Source: Ectothiorhodospiraceae bacterium WFHF3C12
Lineage (GTDB): Bacteria; Pseudomonadota; Gammaproteobacteria; Nitrococcales; Nitrococcaceae
Direction of reading: 5' to 3'
DNA: 36,302 bases
Assembly (NCBI GenBank): GCA_013519935.1
Contig: JACDUA010000048.1
Coordinates: 1 to 36,302 of the forward strand
The notes under the pieces were generated by a model. The model had not been told where the DNA came from. It searched no databases and was given only the letters and a program-made list of their open reading frames with translations. Below are positions 6,944 through 15,158 of this stretch, in pieces (the stretch's first letter is position 1; every line of letters begins with the position of its first letter). Position numbers and translations under genes: made by a program.

Positions 6944-9438
6944 CAACCATTCTCCGGCGCCCGCAAAAGCCGCATCGGCGATACCCGATAATAGCGCAGG
7001 GTCCCGACGCCGCCGGCAAGCCACACCACCGCCGCGCCGGCCAGCACGCCGTAACCGACCAGGACCGGGCGCAGGGCGTATTCCAGATCGAACAGATAGA
7101 CAGCCACGGCGTGGCCCGCCACCGCCGCGACGCCCCCGGCGAGCAGGCCCGCCAGGCCGCCGATCAGCAACAGCTCCCAGCGGATCATGCGCCGGATGCG
7201 CTGCTTGGTGGCCCCAAGCGCCCGCATCAGGGCGGTCTCGAAGCGCCGTTCCTCGGCGGTCACCTGCAGGGCGGCCAGCAGCACGATGATGCCGGCCACC
7301 AGGGTGAGGCTGGCCATGAGCTCCACCACCCGGGCCCCCTGATCGATGATGGAGCGCACGGTACGCAGGATGGTGCCGACATCGAATAGCGTGACGCTGG
7401 GGTAGCGCCGCACCAGCTCCGGAAGCACGTCGGTTCTGTCCGGCGGCAGATAGAAGCTGGTTATGTAAGTGGCCGGGAAATCCTCCATCAGCCCCGGCGG
7501 GCTGACCACGAAGAAGTTGACGTTGAAGCTGTCCCACTGCACCTCGCGGATGTTGGTAACCCCGGCGCTGACCGTCCGGCCGGCAACGCGGAAGGTCAAC
7601 CGGTCCCCCATGGCGATGCCCAGCTCGTCGGCCACGCCCTGCTCCACCGAGAACTGGTCCGGCGGCTGCGCCGGCAGCTCGCGCCACCAATCGCCCTGAA
7701 TCACGCGGTTGCCCTCCGCCGGCTGCTCCCGGAAGGAGAGATTGAACTCGCGCTCCACCAGCCCGCGGGCCCGGCCGGGCGGAAAGTCCTCCGGCGCGAC
7801 GTCCTCGCCGTTGATCTCCACCAGCCGGCCGCGAATCATCGGGTAGAGCCGGGTGTCCACGCCCACGGTGTCGTTGAGGTAGCCCTCGAGCTCGGGCACC
7901 TCCGAGGGCTGTATGTTGATCAGGAAATAGTTGGGCGCATCGTCCGGTATGCGATCCCGCCAGGCGGTGAGCAGATCCGTGCGCACCACCGTGAGGAGCA
8001 GCAGCGCCATCAGGCCCAGCCCGACCGCGACGATTTGAATGGTGCTGGTTACCGGCCGCCGCACCAGCCCGGTGAACTGCAGCAGCCCGGCGCCCCGGCG
8101 CTGTCGGCGGCGGATCAGCCACACCAGCCCCGCGGCCGCGGCGCCGAGCAGCAACAGGGTGCCGAGTACCGCGGCGAAGACGGTCAGCGCCAGACGCACG
8201 TCGGAGGCCTGCCACCACATCAGCGCGAGCACCACGCCGAGGGCGGCCGCGTACAGTGTTACGGCGCCCGTGGGGCGGCCCGTCAGGTCGCGGCGCAGGA
8301 CCCGTAACGGCGGCACATGGCGCAGGCCCAGGAACGTGGGCAACGCGAAGCCCAGCAACCCGGCGTAGGCGGTAAGCCAGCCCACCACGGCGGGACGCCA
8401 GCCCGGCGCGGGCAGTGTCTCCGGAAGCAGCCCGGACAGCAGCGCCAGCATGCCCGCCTGCAGCCCCAGCCCGGCCAGAACGCCGATACCCCCGGCGAAC
8501 AGGCCCAGCCAGATGAGCTTCCATACCATGAGCCAGCCGATATCCCGCTGGGTCGCGCCGAGGCAGCGCATGACCGCCACCCGGTCCACCTGCCGGGCGG
8601 CATAGCGGCGCACCGTCATAAGCATGGCCACGCCGGCGACCACCAGGGTCAGCAATGCGCTCAGGCCAAGGAAACGCCGCGCGCGCTCAATGACCTCGCC
8701 GACGCCGCGCTGGGAATCCGTGGGCCGTTCCACTTCGATGCCGGTGAGGTCCTGCCGCTCCAGCCAGGCCTCATAGGCGTCCACGGTGGCGGGGGCGCCG
8801 GCTAGAAGCAGGTTGTAGCGAACCCGGCTGGCCGGCTGTATCAGGTCCGTGGCCGCCAGGTCCGCGCGGTTGATCATGACCTGGGGCGCGAGGCTGACGA
8901 AGACATTGCCCCGCGCGGCGTCCAGCGCCAGGAGCTCGCTGATCCGGAAATCCATGGCGCCGAGCGATAGCGTCTCCCCGACCTCCAGATCGAGCAGCGA
9001 CAGCAGCCGCGGCTCGATCCAGATCTCCCCGCGCGGCGGGATGCCCTCGGCCCGGCGCTCCGGCGCGCCGAGACCCGACTGCAGCAGCAGCTCGCCGCGC
9101 AGTGGATAACCGGTCTCCACCGCCTTGACGGCTACCAGCTGGGTGCGGTCCCCGGAGAGCACCACGCTGGGAAAGCCCACGCTGCGGGTGGTCTGCATGC
9201 CCAGCTCGGCGGCTTTCGCGGCGAAGCGATCGGCAAGCGACTCGGCACCTTCCAGCACCCGGTCGGCGGCCAGCAGCTCCGCGGCGCGGCCGGAAGTCGC
9301 CTCCCCTACCCGGTCCGCCAGCCAGGCAACTGACGAGACCGCCGCCACGGACACCACCAGCGCCGCGGCCAGCAGGCGCAGCTCGCCGGCGCGGTAATCG
9401 CGCAGCAGCAGCTTGAGTGCATAGCGCCAGGCCTTCAC
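6943..9438 (-). CDS. ABC transporter permease, FtsX/MacB type (YbbP-like)
   Basis: An 831-residue permease of the YbbP/FtsX class. An N-terminal helix (about 21-43) is followed by a large extracytoplasmic domain (about 44-255), helices at about 263-285, 310-345 and 350-375 and further helices to about 490, a second extracytoplasmic domain (about 490-705), and three C-terminal helices containing the FtsX signature (ALMRALGATKQRIRRMI). It has two FtsX domains; the first one carries AVMRCLGATQRDIGWLM. The start is a GTG that overlaps the upstream ATPase stop in GTGA. In E. coli the ybbA-ybbP pair is divergent from tesA exactly as here. The substrate is unknown; a lipid or envelope role is commonly proposed, partly from the tesA neighbourhood. 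Confidence 0.9.
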   Translation of the reverse strand: MKAWRYALKLLLRDYRAGELRLLAAALVVSVAAVSSVAWLADRVGEATSGRAAELLAADRVLEGAESLADRFAAKAAELGMQTTRSVGFPSVVLSGDRTQLVAVKAVETGYPLRGELLLQSGLGAPERRAEGIPPRGEIWIEPRLLSLLDLEVGETLSLGAMDFRISELLALDAARGNVFVSLAPQVMINRADLAATDLIQPASRVRYNLLLAGAPATVDAYEAWLERQDLTGIEVERPTDSQRGVGEVIERARRFLGLSALLTLVVAGVAMLMTVRRYAARQVDRVAVMRCLGATQRDIGWLMVWKLIWLGLFAGGIGVLAGLGLQAGMLALLSGLLPETLPAPGWRPAVVGWLTAYAGLLGFALPTFLGLRHVPPLRVLRRDLTGRPTGAVTLYAAALGVVLALMWWQASDVRLALTVFAAVLGTLLLLGAAAAGLVWLIRRRQRRGAGLLQFTGLVRRPVTSTIQIVAVGLGLMALLLLTVVRTDLLTAWRDRIPDDAPNYFLINIQPSEVPELEGYLNDTVGVDTRLYPMIRGRLVEINGEDVAPEDFPPGRARGLVEREFNLSFREQPAEGNRVIQGDWWRELPAQPPDQFSVEQGVADELGIAMGDRLTFRVAGRTVSAGVTNIREVQWDSFNVNFFVVSPPGLMEDFPATYITSFYLPPDRTDVLPELVRRYPSVTLFDVGTILRTVRSIIDQGARVVELMASLTLVAGIIVLLAALQVTAEERRFETALMRALGATKQRIRRMIRWELLLIGGLAGLLAGGVAAVAGHAVAVYLFDLEYALRPVLVGYGVLAGAAVVWLAGGVGTLRYYRVSPMRLLRAPENG

Positions 9439-10121
9439 GCGGCGGCCTCCAGCGCCCCATCGGCGATGTGCAGTACCCGGTCGCAGCGCCGGGCCAGGGC
9501 CGGATCATGGGTCACCAGCACCAGGGTGGTGCCATGCTCGCGATTGAGCTGGAAGAGCAGATCGATGATCCGCTCGCCGGTGCCCTGGTCCAGGTTTCCC
9601 GTGGGCTCGTCGGCGAACAGCAGCCGCGGCCGGGTGACGAACGCCCGGCCGATGGCGACGCGTTGCTGCTCGCCGCCGGAAAGCTGAGGGGGGTAATGGG
9701 TCAGCCGCTCCCCAAGCCCCACGGCCTCCAGCGCCTGGACGGCCTCGCCGCGCGGGTCGCGGCTGCCGCTGAGTTCCAGGGGCAGCATTACGTTCTCCAG
9801 CGCGGTCAGCCCGGGCATCAGATGGAAGGCCTGGAAGACGAACCCGACCCGGCCCGCGCGAAGCCGGGCACGCTGGTCCTCGTCCATGGCGGTGAGCTCG
9901 TTGCCGTTGAAGAACACCTGCCCCTCGGTGGGAACATCCAGCCCTGCCAGCAGTCCCAGCAGCGTGGACTTGCCGGACCCGGAGGCGCCGAGCACCGCCA
10001 CGGCCTCGCCGTCGGCGATGGTAAGATCCAGGTTCTGAAAAAGACTGATTTCCCCCGCCGGGCCGGCGAAGCGCATGCCCAGGCCCCGGGCAACAAGCAT
10101 CTGACCAGGTTGATCAACCAT
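9435..10121 (-). CDS. ybbA: ABC transporter ATPase, LolD/MacB class (YbbA-like)
   Basis: A 228-residue nucleotide-binding protein with all ABC motifs: Walker A GASGSGKST, Q-loop in VGFVFQAFHL, signature LSGGEQQRVAIGRAF, Walker B LLFADEPTGNLD and the switch histidine in LVTHDP. It would energise the downstream FtsX-type permease, with which it overlaps by four bases. The ATG at 10121 shares bases with the divergent tesA start. An open frame extends 22 codons further upstream inside tesA but is unlikely to be used. A second ATG at 10100 is a possible start. The order tesA / ybbA-ybbP is conserved in gammaproteobacteria. Confidence 0.92.
   Translation of the reverse strand: MVDQPGQMLVARGLGMRFAGPAGEISLFQNLDLTIADGEAVAVLGASGSGKSTLLGLLAGLDVPTEGQVFFNGNELTAMDEDQRARLRAGRVGFVFQAFHLMPGLTALENVMLPLELSGSRDPRGEAVQALEAVGLGERLTHYPPQLSGGEQQRVAIGRAFVTRPRLLFADEPTGNLDQGTGERIIDLLFQLNREHGTTLVLVTHDPALARRCDRVLHIADGALEAAA
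10108..10119. promoter_or_regulatory. 12-bp perfect palindrome at the tesA/ybbA divergent starts
   Basis: GGTTGATCAACC is a perfect palindrome lying immediately upstream of the tesA ATG at 10120. It covers the position from which the divergent ATPase gene would also start. Both start codons sit in the same CATG (10119-10122). There is no space for conventional promoters between the genes, so promoters, if divergent, must lie inside the coding sequences. The palindrome could be a dimeric regulator site or chance. Confidence 0.4.
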
Positions 10122-10773
10122 GTTGCGGAGTTTCCTTCTGATCGCTTTGCTGGTGGCGGCGCCCGCCGCGCCGGCCGCCGAGCGCACGATTCTGGTGCTC
10201 GGCGACAGTCTCAGCGCCGCCTACGGCATCCCCGATGATGCCGGCTGGGTGCAGCTGCTGCGCAACCGCCTCTCGGAATTGGGGGTCGACGGGGAAGTAG
10301 TCAATGCCAGCATCTCCGGCGAGACCACCCGCGGGGGCCTTGCCCGCATGCCGGAGCTGCTGGACGCCGAGCGTCCGGCCGTCGTCATCATCGAGCTCGG
10401 CGGCAACGATGGCCTGCGTGGTATCTCCCCCGCGGCCACGGAGCAGAACCTGACCAGCATGGTGGAGCTGGCCCAGGACCAGGGGGCCCGGGTGTTACTG
10501 GTGGGCGTGAGACTGCCGCCGAATTACGGCCAGGCCTTCACGGAGCGCTTCCGGGCGACCTTCCGCGCCGTGGTGGAGAAGACCGGCTGCGCCTATGTGC
10601 CGAAGTTCCTGGAGAACGTGGGCGGGGTCGCGGGCATGATGCAGGCCGACGGCATCCACCCCACCGCCGAGGCCCAGCCCCGGCTGCTGGAGAACGTGTG
10701 GGTGGAGCTGGAGCCGATGCTTGGCATGCCTGAAAAGAAAAAGAAGGCGCTAGCCACCGATGGACACAGATGA
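10120..10773 (+). CDS. tesA: TesA-type periplasmic GDSL esterase / lysophospholipase
   Basis: A 217-residue SGNH-hydrolase of the TesA family (acyl-CoA thioesterase I / protease I / lysophospholipase L1), which hydrolyses acyl thioesters and esters in the periplasm. Residues 1-19 form a signal peptide (hydrophobic LLIALLVAAP, cleavage near APAA|E). The catalytic and oxyanion blocks are present: Ser in GDSLSAAYG (about 28-36), Gly in block II (ASISGETT), Asn in GGNDGLRG, and Asp/His in DGIHPTAEAQ. It is divergent from the ABC ATPase gene. The final residues (ATDGHR, stop TGA) are encoded by the left unit of a repeat cluster, so the C-terminus appears to have been rewritten by that repeat. Confidence 0.93.
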   Translation: MLRSFLLIALLVAAPAAPAAERTILVLGDSLSAAYGIPDDAGWVQLLRNRLSELGVDGEVVNASISGETTRGGLARMPELLDAERPAVVIIELGGNDGLRGISPAATEQNLTSMVELAQDQGARVLLVGVRLPPNYGQAFTERFRATFRAVVEKTGCAYVPKFLENVGGVAGMMQADGIHPTAEAQPRLLENVWVELEPMLGMPEKKKKALATDGHR

Positions 10774-11033
10774 ACACGGATTGGTGTGGTTCGGAGGCGC
10801 TGAGCCTGCCCGTTAGGTAACCTGGCGCGTGGGAGCGGCGACCTCGCCGCGAAGGCCTGTGACGCTAACGGATCCCGGCACCTGTAGGAGCGCCGCAAGG
10901 CGCGATGGTTTGGCCGGACCGTGATCTGATCGCGGCTCGCGCCGCTCCTACAGAGCCCGGGAATCGCCGCCATCGGGAACCCACTGCCGGCGGGCATGTC
11001 AATCGGTGTTCATCCGTGTTCATCTGTGGCTAA
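10752..11033. repeat. Compound inverted-repeat cluster (REP-like) after tesA
   Basis: Outer arms at 10752-10782 and 11001-11033 are inverted copies of a motif containing CAGATGAACACGGAT and ending in the AGCCAC/GTGGCT pair. Inside lies a second inverted pair, CTGTAGGAGCG (10882-10892) and CGCTCCTACAG (10943-10953), each beside GC-rich self-complementary sequence, and a related unit GGGAGCGGCGACCTCGCCGC near 10830. These resemble the repetitive extragenic palindromes common in gammaproteobacterial genomes. No coding sequence is seen between tesA and rdgC. Confidence 0.75.
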
Positions 11034-11052
11034 TTGACCGTCTGCACAGACC

Positions 11053-11964
11053 TCACTCTTCCTTGTGTTCGCCCCCGAACAGGTCCATCAGCCTGGGCAC
11101 GAACCGGCCCAGCTCCAGGCTCATGATGGCGAAGTCGGCGTCGAATCGCTCGGCGGCGGTCTCCGGCTCCCGGTCGCCACTTTGCTCCTGGACCACGTCC
11201 AGGAAACGTAGCCGTTTCACCGCCATGTCGGCGTCCAGCACGCAGCTCAAGCGGTCGTCCCAGGTCACGGCCAGCCGGCGGATGCGCTTGCCGGCCTTGA
11301 TATGGGACTTGATCTCGTCGGAGAGCAGATCCAGCCGTTTCACCCTGACCTCCGCGCCCTCGGTCCTTGGGTCCTCGAACACCGCCTCTTCCCCGAGATC
11401 CAGATCGCCGGGCACCTGATCGTGGGCCAGCCACCGGGTCATGACCGCCTGGGGGCTTTCGGCGGTCTGGGGCACGCGGATGGGCAGACTGCCGATGCAG
11501 CCGCGCAGGAGCTCGGTCAGGGCCTCGGCGTCCTTCCAGGTGCCGGCATCGATAAGGATCCAGCCGCCCTCCGGGTCCACGTAGGCATAGGTATGCTTGG
11601 AGCGGGTGAAGGCCCGGGGCAGCAGCTCGAAGGTGATCTCCTCCTTGAGCCGGCTGCGCTCGCGGCGCCCGAGCTGGCGGTTCTCCCGGTGTTCCAGTGC
11701 TTCGACGCGCTCGGACAGGGTCTCGCGGATCACCGAGGCGGGCAGCAGCCGGGATTCCTCGCGCAGGCACACCATGTGGCAGCCGCCCGCCGAGTGCACC
11801 AACGGGGCCTCATCGCCGCCAAGTGGCGCGATCCACCCCTGGGCACTCATCTCGGTGCTGCCGCAGGGCCGGAAGGCCGCGCTGGCGAGCTTGTCGTTGA
11901 GAGACTCGGCATCCAGGCGAAATGGCTCGGCAAGACGGTAGACGCACAGGTTCTTGAACCACAT
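11053..11964 (-). CDS. rdgC: Recombination-associated protein RdgC
   Basis: RdgC is a ring-shaped dimer that binds double-stranded DNA without sequence preference and modulates RecA. From the ATG at 11964 the protein has 303 residues, the usual family length. It begins with the characteristic MWFKNLCVYRL and shows the family blocks FRPCGSTEMSAQGW, MVCLREESRLLPASVIR, LLPRAFTRSKHTYAY, WILIDAGTWKDAE and DADMAVKRLRF. AAGGA lies about 12 bases upstream; a TTG four codons earlier would abut the same motif and is unlikely. It lies 24 bases after purK on the same strand, so it may be expressed from the purEK transcript. Confidence 0.95.
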   Translation of the reverse strand: MWFKNLCVYRLAEPFRLDAESLNDKLASAAFRPCGSTEMSAQGWIAPLGGDEAPLVHSAGGCHMVCLREESRLLPASVIRETLSERVEALEHRENRQLGRRERSRLKEEITFELLPRAFTRSKHTYAYVDPEGGWILIDAGTWKDAEALTELLRGCIGSLPIRVPQTAESPQAVMTRWLAHDQVPGDLDLGEEAVFEDPRTEGAEVRVKRLDLLSDEIKSHIKAGKRIRRLAVTWDDRLSCVLDADMAVKRLRFLDVVQEQSGDREPETAAERFDADFAIMSLELGRFVPRLMDLFGGEHKEE

Positions 11965-11988
11965 GGAATGGAGCAATCCTTTGGTTGA

Positions 11989-13125
11989 TTAACGGGACAG
12001 GGAGTCGCGGGCGGCCCTGGCGCGGGCGGCGGCATCCTCACCGTCGCGGCCGAAGGCGGTGATATGGCCCATCTTGCGCCCGGGCCGGGCCTCGCGCTTG
12101 CCGTAGAGGTGCAGCTTGACGTCCGGATCCCTGAGCGCGGCGGCCCAGTCCGGCGTGCCATCCGCCCACAGATCGCCCAGCAGGTTCACCATGGCCGAGG
12201 GCCGCAGCCGTTCGGTGGATCCCAGCGGCAGGCCGCAGACGGCGCGGACCTGCTGCTCGAACTGGCTGGTCACGCAGGCGTCGAAGGTGAAATGACCGGA
12301 GTTGTGGGGCCGCGGCGCCAGCTCGTTGATCAGCAGCTCGCCTTCCCGGGTGACGAAATATTCCACGCAGAGCACGCCCACCACCTCCAGGGCCTCCAGC
12401 ACGCCCCGGGTAATTTCCTCCGCCCGGCGGTAGAGCACATCCGGTACGGCGGCGTCGGCGATGGACACATCCAGGATGTGATTCGCGTGACGGTTTTCGG
12501 TAACGCCAAAATGGGCGAAGGCCCCGTCCACGCCGCGGGCGGCGACCACGGAGACCTCGCACTCGAAGTCCACGAACGCCTCCAGCACCGCCTCCTCGGT
12601 GCTCAGGGACCGCCAGGCGGACTCCAGTGCCTCGGTACTGCGCACCACGGTCTGGCCCTTGCCGTCGTAGCCGAACCCCGCGGTCTTGAGCACCGCGGGC
12701 AGGCCCAGTCGCTCGCTGGCCGCCCGCAACTCCTCGACGGTGGTGATGCGCTCGAAGGGCGTCGTCGGGAAACCGGCGTCGCTGAGGAAGGTCTTCTCCC
12801 GCAGGCGGTGCTGGGCGGTATGCAGCACCTCGCCGGCCGGCCGAACCGGCACGTACTCGGCGGCGCAGGCGGCGGCCTCGAAGGCCACGTTCTCGAACTC
12901 GAAGGTGATGACATCCACCTCCGTGGCGAAGGAACGCAGGGCGTCCAGATCCAGATAGTCGGAATACACCTCCTTGTCCGCCACCTGACCGGTGGGCGTC
13001 TCCCGGTCCGGCGAGAAGGTGTGCACCCGGTAGCCCATGCGGCGGGCGGCGATGGCGAACATGCGGCCCAGCTGGCCGCTACCCAGCACGCCCAGTGTCG
13101 CCCCGGGAAGAATCGGCTTGCTCAC
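11989..13125 (-). CDS. purK: N5-carboxyaminoimidazole ribonucleotide synthase PurK
   Basis: ATP-grasp enzyme of purine synthesis that carboxylates AIR to N5-CAIR using bicarbonate. With the GTG at 13125 the protein has 378 residues, normal for PurK. The N-terminal [17 protein letters not shown] and the ATP-grasp segments [32 protein letters not shown] and [15 protein letters not shown] are clear. The GTG start overlaps the purE stop (GTGA, four bases), which decides this start over the longer open frame that runs back through purE. purE and purK form a classic operon. Confidence 0.96.
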   Translation of the reverse strand: MSKPILPGATLGVLGSGQLGRMFAIAARRMGYRVHTFSPDRETPTGQVADKEVYSDYLDLDALRSFATEVDVITFEFENVAFEAAACAAEYVPVRPAGEVLHTAQHRLREKTFLSDAGFPTTPFERITTVEELRAASERLGLPAVLKTAGFGYDGKGQTVVRSTEALESAWRSLSTEEAVLEAFVDFECEVSVVAARGVDGAFAHFGVTENRHANHILDVSIADAAVPDVLYRRAEEITRGVLEALEVVGVLCVEYFVTREGELLINELAPRPHNSGHFTFDACVTSQFEQQVRAVCGLPLGSTERLRPSAMVNLLGDLWADGTPDWAAALRDPDVKLHLYGKREARPGRKMGHITAFGRDGEDAAARARAARDSLSR

Positions 13126-13616
13126 TGCAGACTGTCTCCCATGACTTTCTCGGCCTGGGCCTTGCGGAAGGCCTTCAGGCGCTCCCGCAACTCCGGCCGG
13201 GCCGCCGCCAGCTGGGCGACGGCGAACAATCCGGCATTGCGCGCCCCCGCCTTGCCGATAGCGAAGGTGGCGGTGGGCACGCCGCCGGGCATCTGCACGA
13301 TGGACAGCAGCGAGTCCAGGCCGTTGAGGGCCTTGCTCTCCACCGGCACGCCCAGCACCGGCACGGTGGTCTGCGCGGCGACCATACCCGGCAGATGGGC
13401 GGCACCGCCGGCGCCGGCGATGATGACCTCCAGACCCCGTTCCTCGGCGGTGTGGGCGTACTCGCGCATCCACTCCGGCGTTCGGTGCGCGGAGACGATG
13501 CGGCACTCGTGGGGCACCTCGAATTCGGTGAGAACGGCATCGGCCTCGCTCATGGTCTCCCAATCCGAGCGACTGCCCATGATCACACCCACCAGAGGTG
13601 TCGCGTCCTGACTCAT
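13122..13616 (-). CDS. purE: N5-CAIR mutase PurE
   Basis: A 164-residue class I PurE, which converts N5-CAIR to CAIR. The active-site loop [13 protein letters not shown] (about 10-22), SAHRTPEWM with the catalytic His (about 42-50), and [13 protein letters not shown] (about 67-79) are intact, as are [22 protein letters not shown] (partial family signature) and VATFAIG-type sequence near 115. It overlaps purK by four bases. No PurR-like operator was recognised in the 57 bases upstream. Confidence 0.96.
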   Translation of the reverse strand: MSQDATPLVGVIMGSRSDWETMSEADAVLTEFEVPHECRIVSAHRTPEWMREYAHTAEERGLEVIIAGAGGAAHLPGMVAAQTTVPVLGVPVESKALNGLDSLLSIVQMPGGVPTATFAIGKAGARNAGLFAVAQLAAARPELRERLKAFRKAQAEKVMGDSLQ

Positions 13617-13673
13617 CGATGCTCTCCGCTACCGGGAAAAGCCGAGGATTTTAGCACCGAATCAGTCAGATGC

Positions 13674-14525
13674 TTAGGGCAAGGCTGAATTATTCGTCCG
13701 GGTCTGCGCCTGCAGCCGCAGCAGATCCCTCAGGTAGCGCTGGGGTTGTTCCACATGGGGCGCATGGCCGGCCTCCTCGTAGACCTCCAGCCGGGAACCG
13801 GCAATGCGGCTGTGCATGAACTCGGCGATGCCGGGCGCGTAATAACGGCTGCGCCCGCCGAAGACCAGCAGTGTCGGCACGTCGATGCGCGCCAGGGTCT
13901 CGCGGTAGTCCCGGTGGATGAAGCTCTGCCAGACGCGGATCCAGCGATCGGGGTCGAGCTCGCCCAGGCGCCGGCGCCGCGCGGCCAGGAACGTGTAGTC
14001 GACCCCGGGCCCCGAACCGCCGTCATCGGGCACGCGGCTGTGAGCCACCAGATCCAGCGCGGCCGTGACGAAATCCGCCCGCAAAGCGTCGATGAAGCGC
14101 TGGTTTTCCGCCTCGGTGAACCACGCGCCCACTTCCGCCCCCCAGTCCGGGGCGACCAGCAGGCGGGGTGCCTGATCGATGAAAGACAACCCGCGAAGTC
14201 TTGCCGTGCCGAATCGTCCGATGTATTCCATGAGCGTCATCGCGCCCATGGAGTGGCCACAGACGCAGGCGCCATCCGGCGCCATCGCCGCGAGGAGCTC
14301 GTGCAGGTCGGCGGCCATCCGGTCGATGCCCGGCTCCGCACAGGCGGTGTGCGGCCGGGCGGACCAGGCGATACAGCGGAAATGGCCGGCAAGGTACTCG
14401 ATGGCGGGCGCCCAGTCGCGGGCCGCCGCGGTCCAGCCATGAAGCAGGAACAGGACCGGCCCGTCACCGCGTACCGTCACGTCGATGACGCTGCCGTCGC
14501 TGAGCTCGAACTCGATGTCCTCCAT
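13674..14525 (-). CDS. Alpha/beta-hydrolase fold protein
   Basis: A 283-residue alpha/beta hydrolase. The oxyanion motif LFLLHGWTAAARDW (about 27-40), nucleophile elbow CGHSMGAMT (Ser near residue 93), an acidic residue region after TLLVFGGRSRYYAPG (about 228-242) and the catalytic His in EEAGHAPHVEQP (near 258) are seen. No signal peptide is present. Substrate is unknown; the family includes esterases, haloalkane dehalogenases and lactonases. A perfect CRP-type half-site pair lies 35 bases upstream of the ATG at 14525 and could act on this gene or on the divergent small gene. Confidence 0.82.
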   Translation of the reverse strand: MEDIEFELSDGSVIDVTVRGDGPVLFLLHGWTAAARDWAPAIEYLAGHFRCIAWSARPHTACAEPGIDRMAADLHELLAAMAPDGACVCGHSMGAMTLMEYIGRFGTARLRGLSFIDQAPRLLVAPDWGAEVGAWFTEAENQRFIDALRADFVTAALDLVAHSRVPDDGGSGPGVDYTFLAARRRRLGELDPDRWIRVWQSFIHRDYRETLARIDVPTLLVFGGRSRYYAPGIAEFMHSRIAGSRLEVYEEAGHAPHVEQPQRYLRDLLRLQAQTRTNNSALP

Positions 14526-14559
14526 ACCCCCTCGGTCGCCGGATCAGCGTCTCGCCCGT

Positions 14560-14577
14560 GTGTGAACTCAATCACAC
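14560..14577. promoter_or_regulatory. CRP/Vfr-type site
   Basis: GTGTGA-N6-TCACAC is a perfect dyad that contains the CRP consensus TGTGA-N6-TCACA. It sits between the hydrolase gene (start 14525, minus) and the flagellar-rod-like gene (start 14636, plus). It overlaps the -35 part of the sigma-28-like promoter, so on that side it may repress or compete. Confidence 0.55.
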
Positions 14578-14593
14578 TTCTTTGGGCCGAAAT
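14568..14593 (+). promoter_or_regulatory. Possible sigma-28 (FliA) promoter
   Basis: TCAA at 14568-14571, 14 bases, then GCCGAAAT at 14586-14593 resembles the gammaproteobacterial FliA pattern (TCAA ... GCCGATA). The predicted start of transcription lies about 35 bases upstream of the ATG at 14636. The match is incomplete (A for T in the -10 element), but the product looks flagellar, which makes it more plausible. Confidence 0.4.
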
Positions 14594-14635
14594 CGGTTGG
14601 AATCAAGGCTATCAGAATCCGTACGGGGCACACCG

Positions 14636-14869
14636 ATGGAAGTCGTCAACAGCTTCAATGCCGGCATGCGCGGCCTGCAGTACGCCCAGGAGGGCCTGCA
14701 GCGCAACGCCGAGACGATAGCCCGCGCCTCCACGGACGACAAGGCGACCGAGGACGTCAACACGGCGCTGGTGGAATCCCTGAGCTTCAGCCGCCAGGCC
14801 GAGGCCTCGGTGCGCGTGGTCAAGGCCGCCGACGAAGTACTCGGCAGCCTCATCGATACCCGCGCCTGA
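14636..14869 (+). CDS. Mini flagellar rod/hook-like protein
   Basis: A 77-residue protein that looks like the two ends of a flagellar rod/hook protein joined without the middle. The N-terminus (SFNAGMRGLQYAQEGLQRNAE) matches the amphipathic coiled-coil start of FlgB/C/E/F/G/K proteins, and the C-terminus (ALVESLSFSRQAEASVRV.. then ADEVLGSLIDTR) matches their terminal helix (.MIQ.QRAYEAN.KV..TADEML). Such proteins are exported by the flagellar type III apparatus, and both ends form helices that pack in the axial structure. No signal peptide is present. The ATG at 14636 is chosen because the protein similarity starts there. Whether it joins the flagellum, a secretion filament, or is regulatory cannot be seen. 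No other flagellar gene is in the window. Confidence 0.65.
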   Translation: MEVVNSFNAGMRGLQYAQEGLQRNAETIARASTDDKATEDVNTALVESLSFSRQAEASVRVVKAADEVLGSLIDTRA

Positions 14870-14882
14870 TCCGGGACGCCGT

Positions 14883-14980
14883 TGTCGGCGTCGGCCTGCG
14901 GCCGATGCCGACCTACGTCAGGCCGGGGACAACCCGTAGGTCGGGCGGGCTTGCCGCCCGACATCCCGGCCTAGGCCAGC
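14883..14980. repeat. 98-bp direct repeat, copy 1
   Basis: This unit recurs at 15061-15158 with three differences in 98 positions. It contains two hairpin units: TCGGCGTCGGCCTGCGGCCGATGCCGA and GTCGGGCGG-GCTTG-CCGCCCGAC (9-bp stem), and ends in GGCCTAGGCC. It lies downstream of the rod-like gene and resembles repetitive extragenic palindromes. Confidence 0.85.
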
Positions 14981-14983
14981 ACC

Positions 14984-15014
14984 GTAGGTCGGACGGGCCT
15001 GCCGTCCGACATCG
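14984..15014. repeat. Related hairpin repeat unit between the two copies
   Basis: A shorter unit with compensatory changes: GTCGGACGG-GCCTG-CCGTCCGAC, a perfect 9-bp stem preceded by GTAG as in the flanking copies. The paired changes relative to the neighbours argue that the hairpin itself is maintained. Confidence 0.7.
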
Positions 15015-15060
15015 TTGCCCCGCCCTGCCGGACCGCGACACTTCGCATGCACGGCAAAGC

Positions 15061-15158
15061 TGTCGGCGTCGGCCTGCGGCCGATGCCGACCTACGTCAGG
15101 TCGGAGACAACCCGTAGGTCGGGCGGGCTTGCCGCCCGACATCGCGGCCTAGGCCAGC
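15061..15158. repeat. 98-bp direct repeat, copy 2, supplying a stop codon
   Basis: Near-identical to 14883-14980. Its right end (GGCCTAGGCC) contains the TAG stop of the minus-strand DUF2835 gene at 15149-15151, so the last codons of that gene lie in the repeat. Confidence 0.85.

Noticed and set aside
6944..8524. N-terminal extension of the DUF432 gene through the permease gene
   Set aside because: It is antiphase read-through of a GC-rich gene. The permease frame has clear family motifs, and a coupled start exists at 6943.
10108..10119. FNR box
   Set aside because: It contains TTGATCAA without the four-base spacer of TTGAT-N4-ATCAA.
14883..15158. CRISPR array
   Set aside because: Only two near-identical long units plus a shorter relative, hairpin-rich with no spacer structure and no cas genes.
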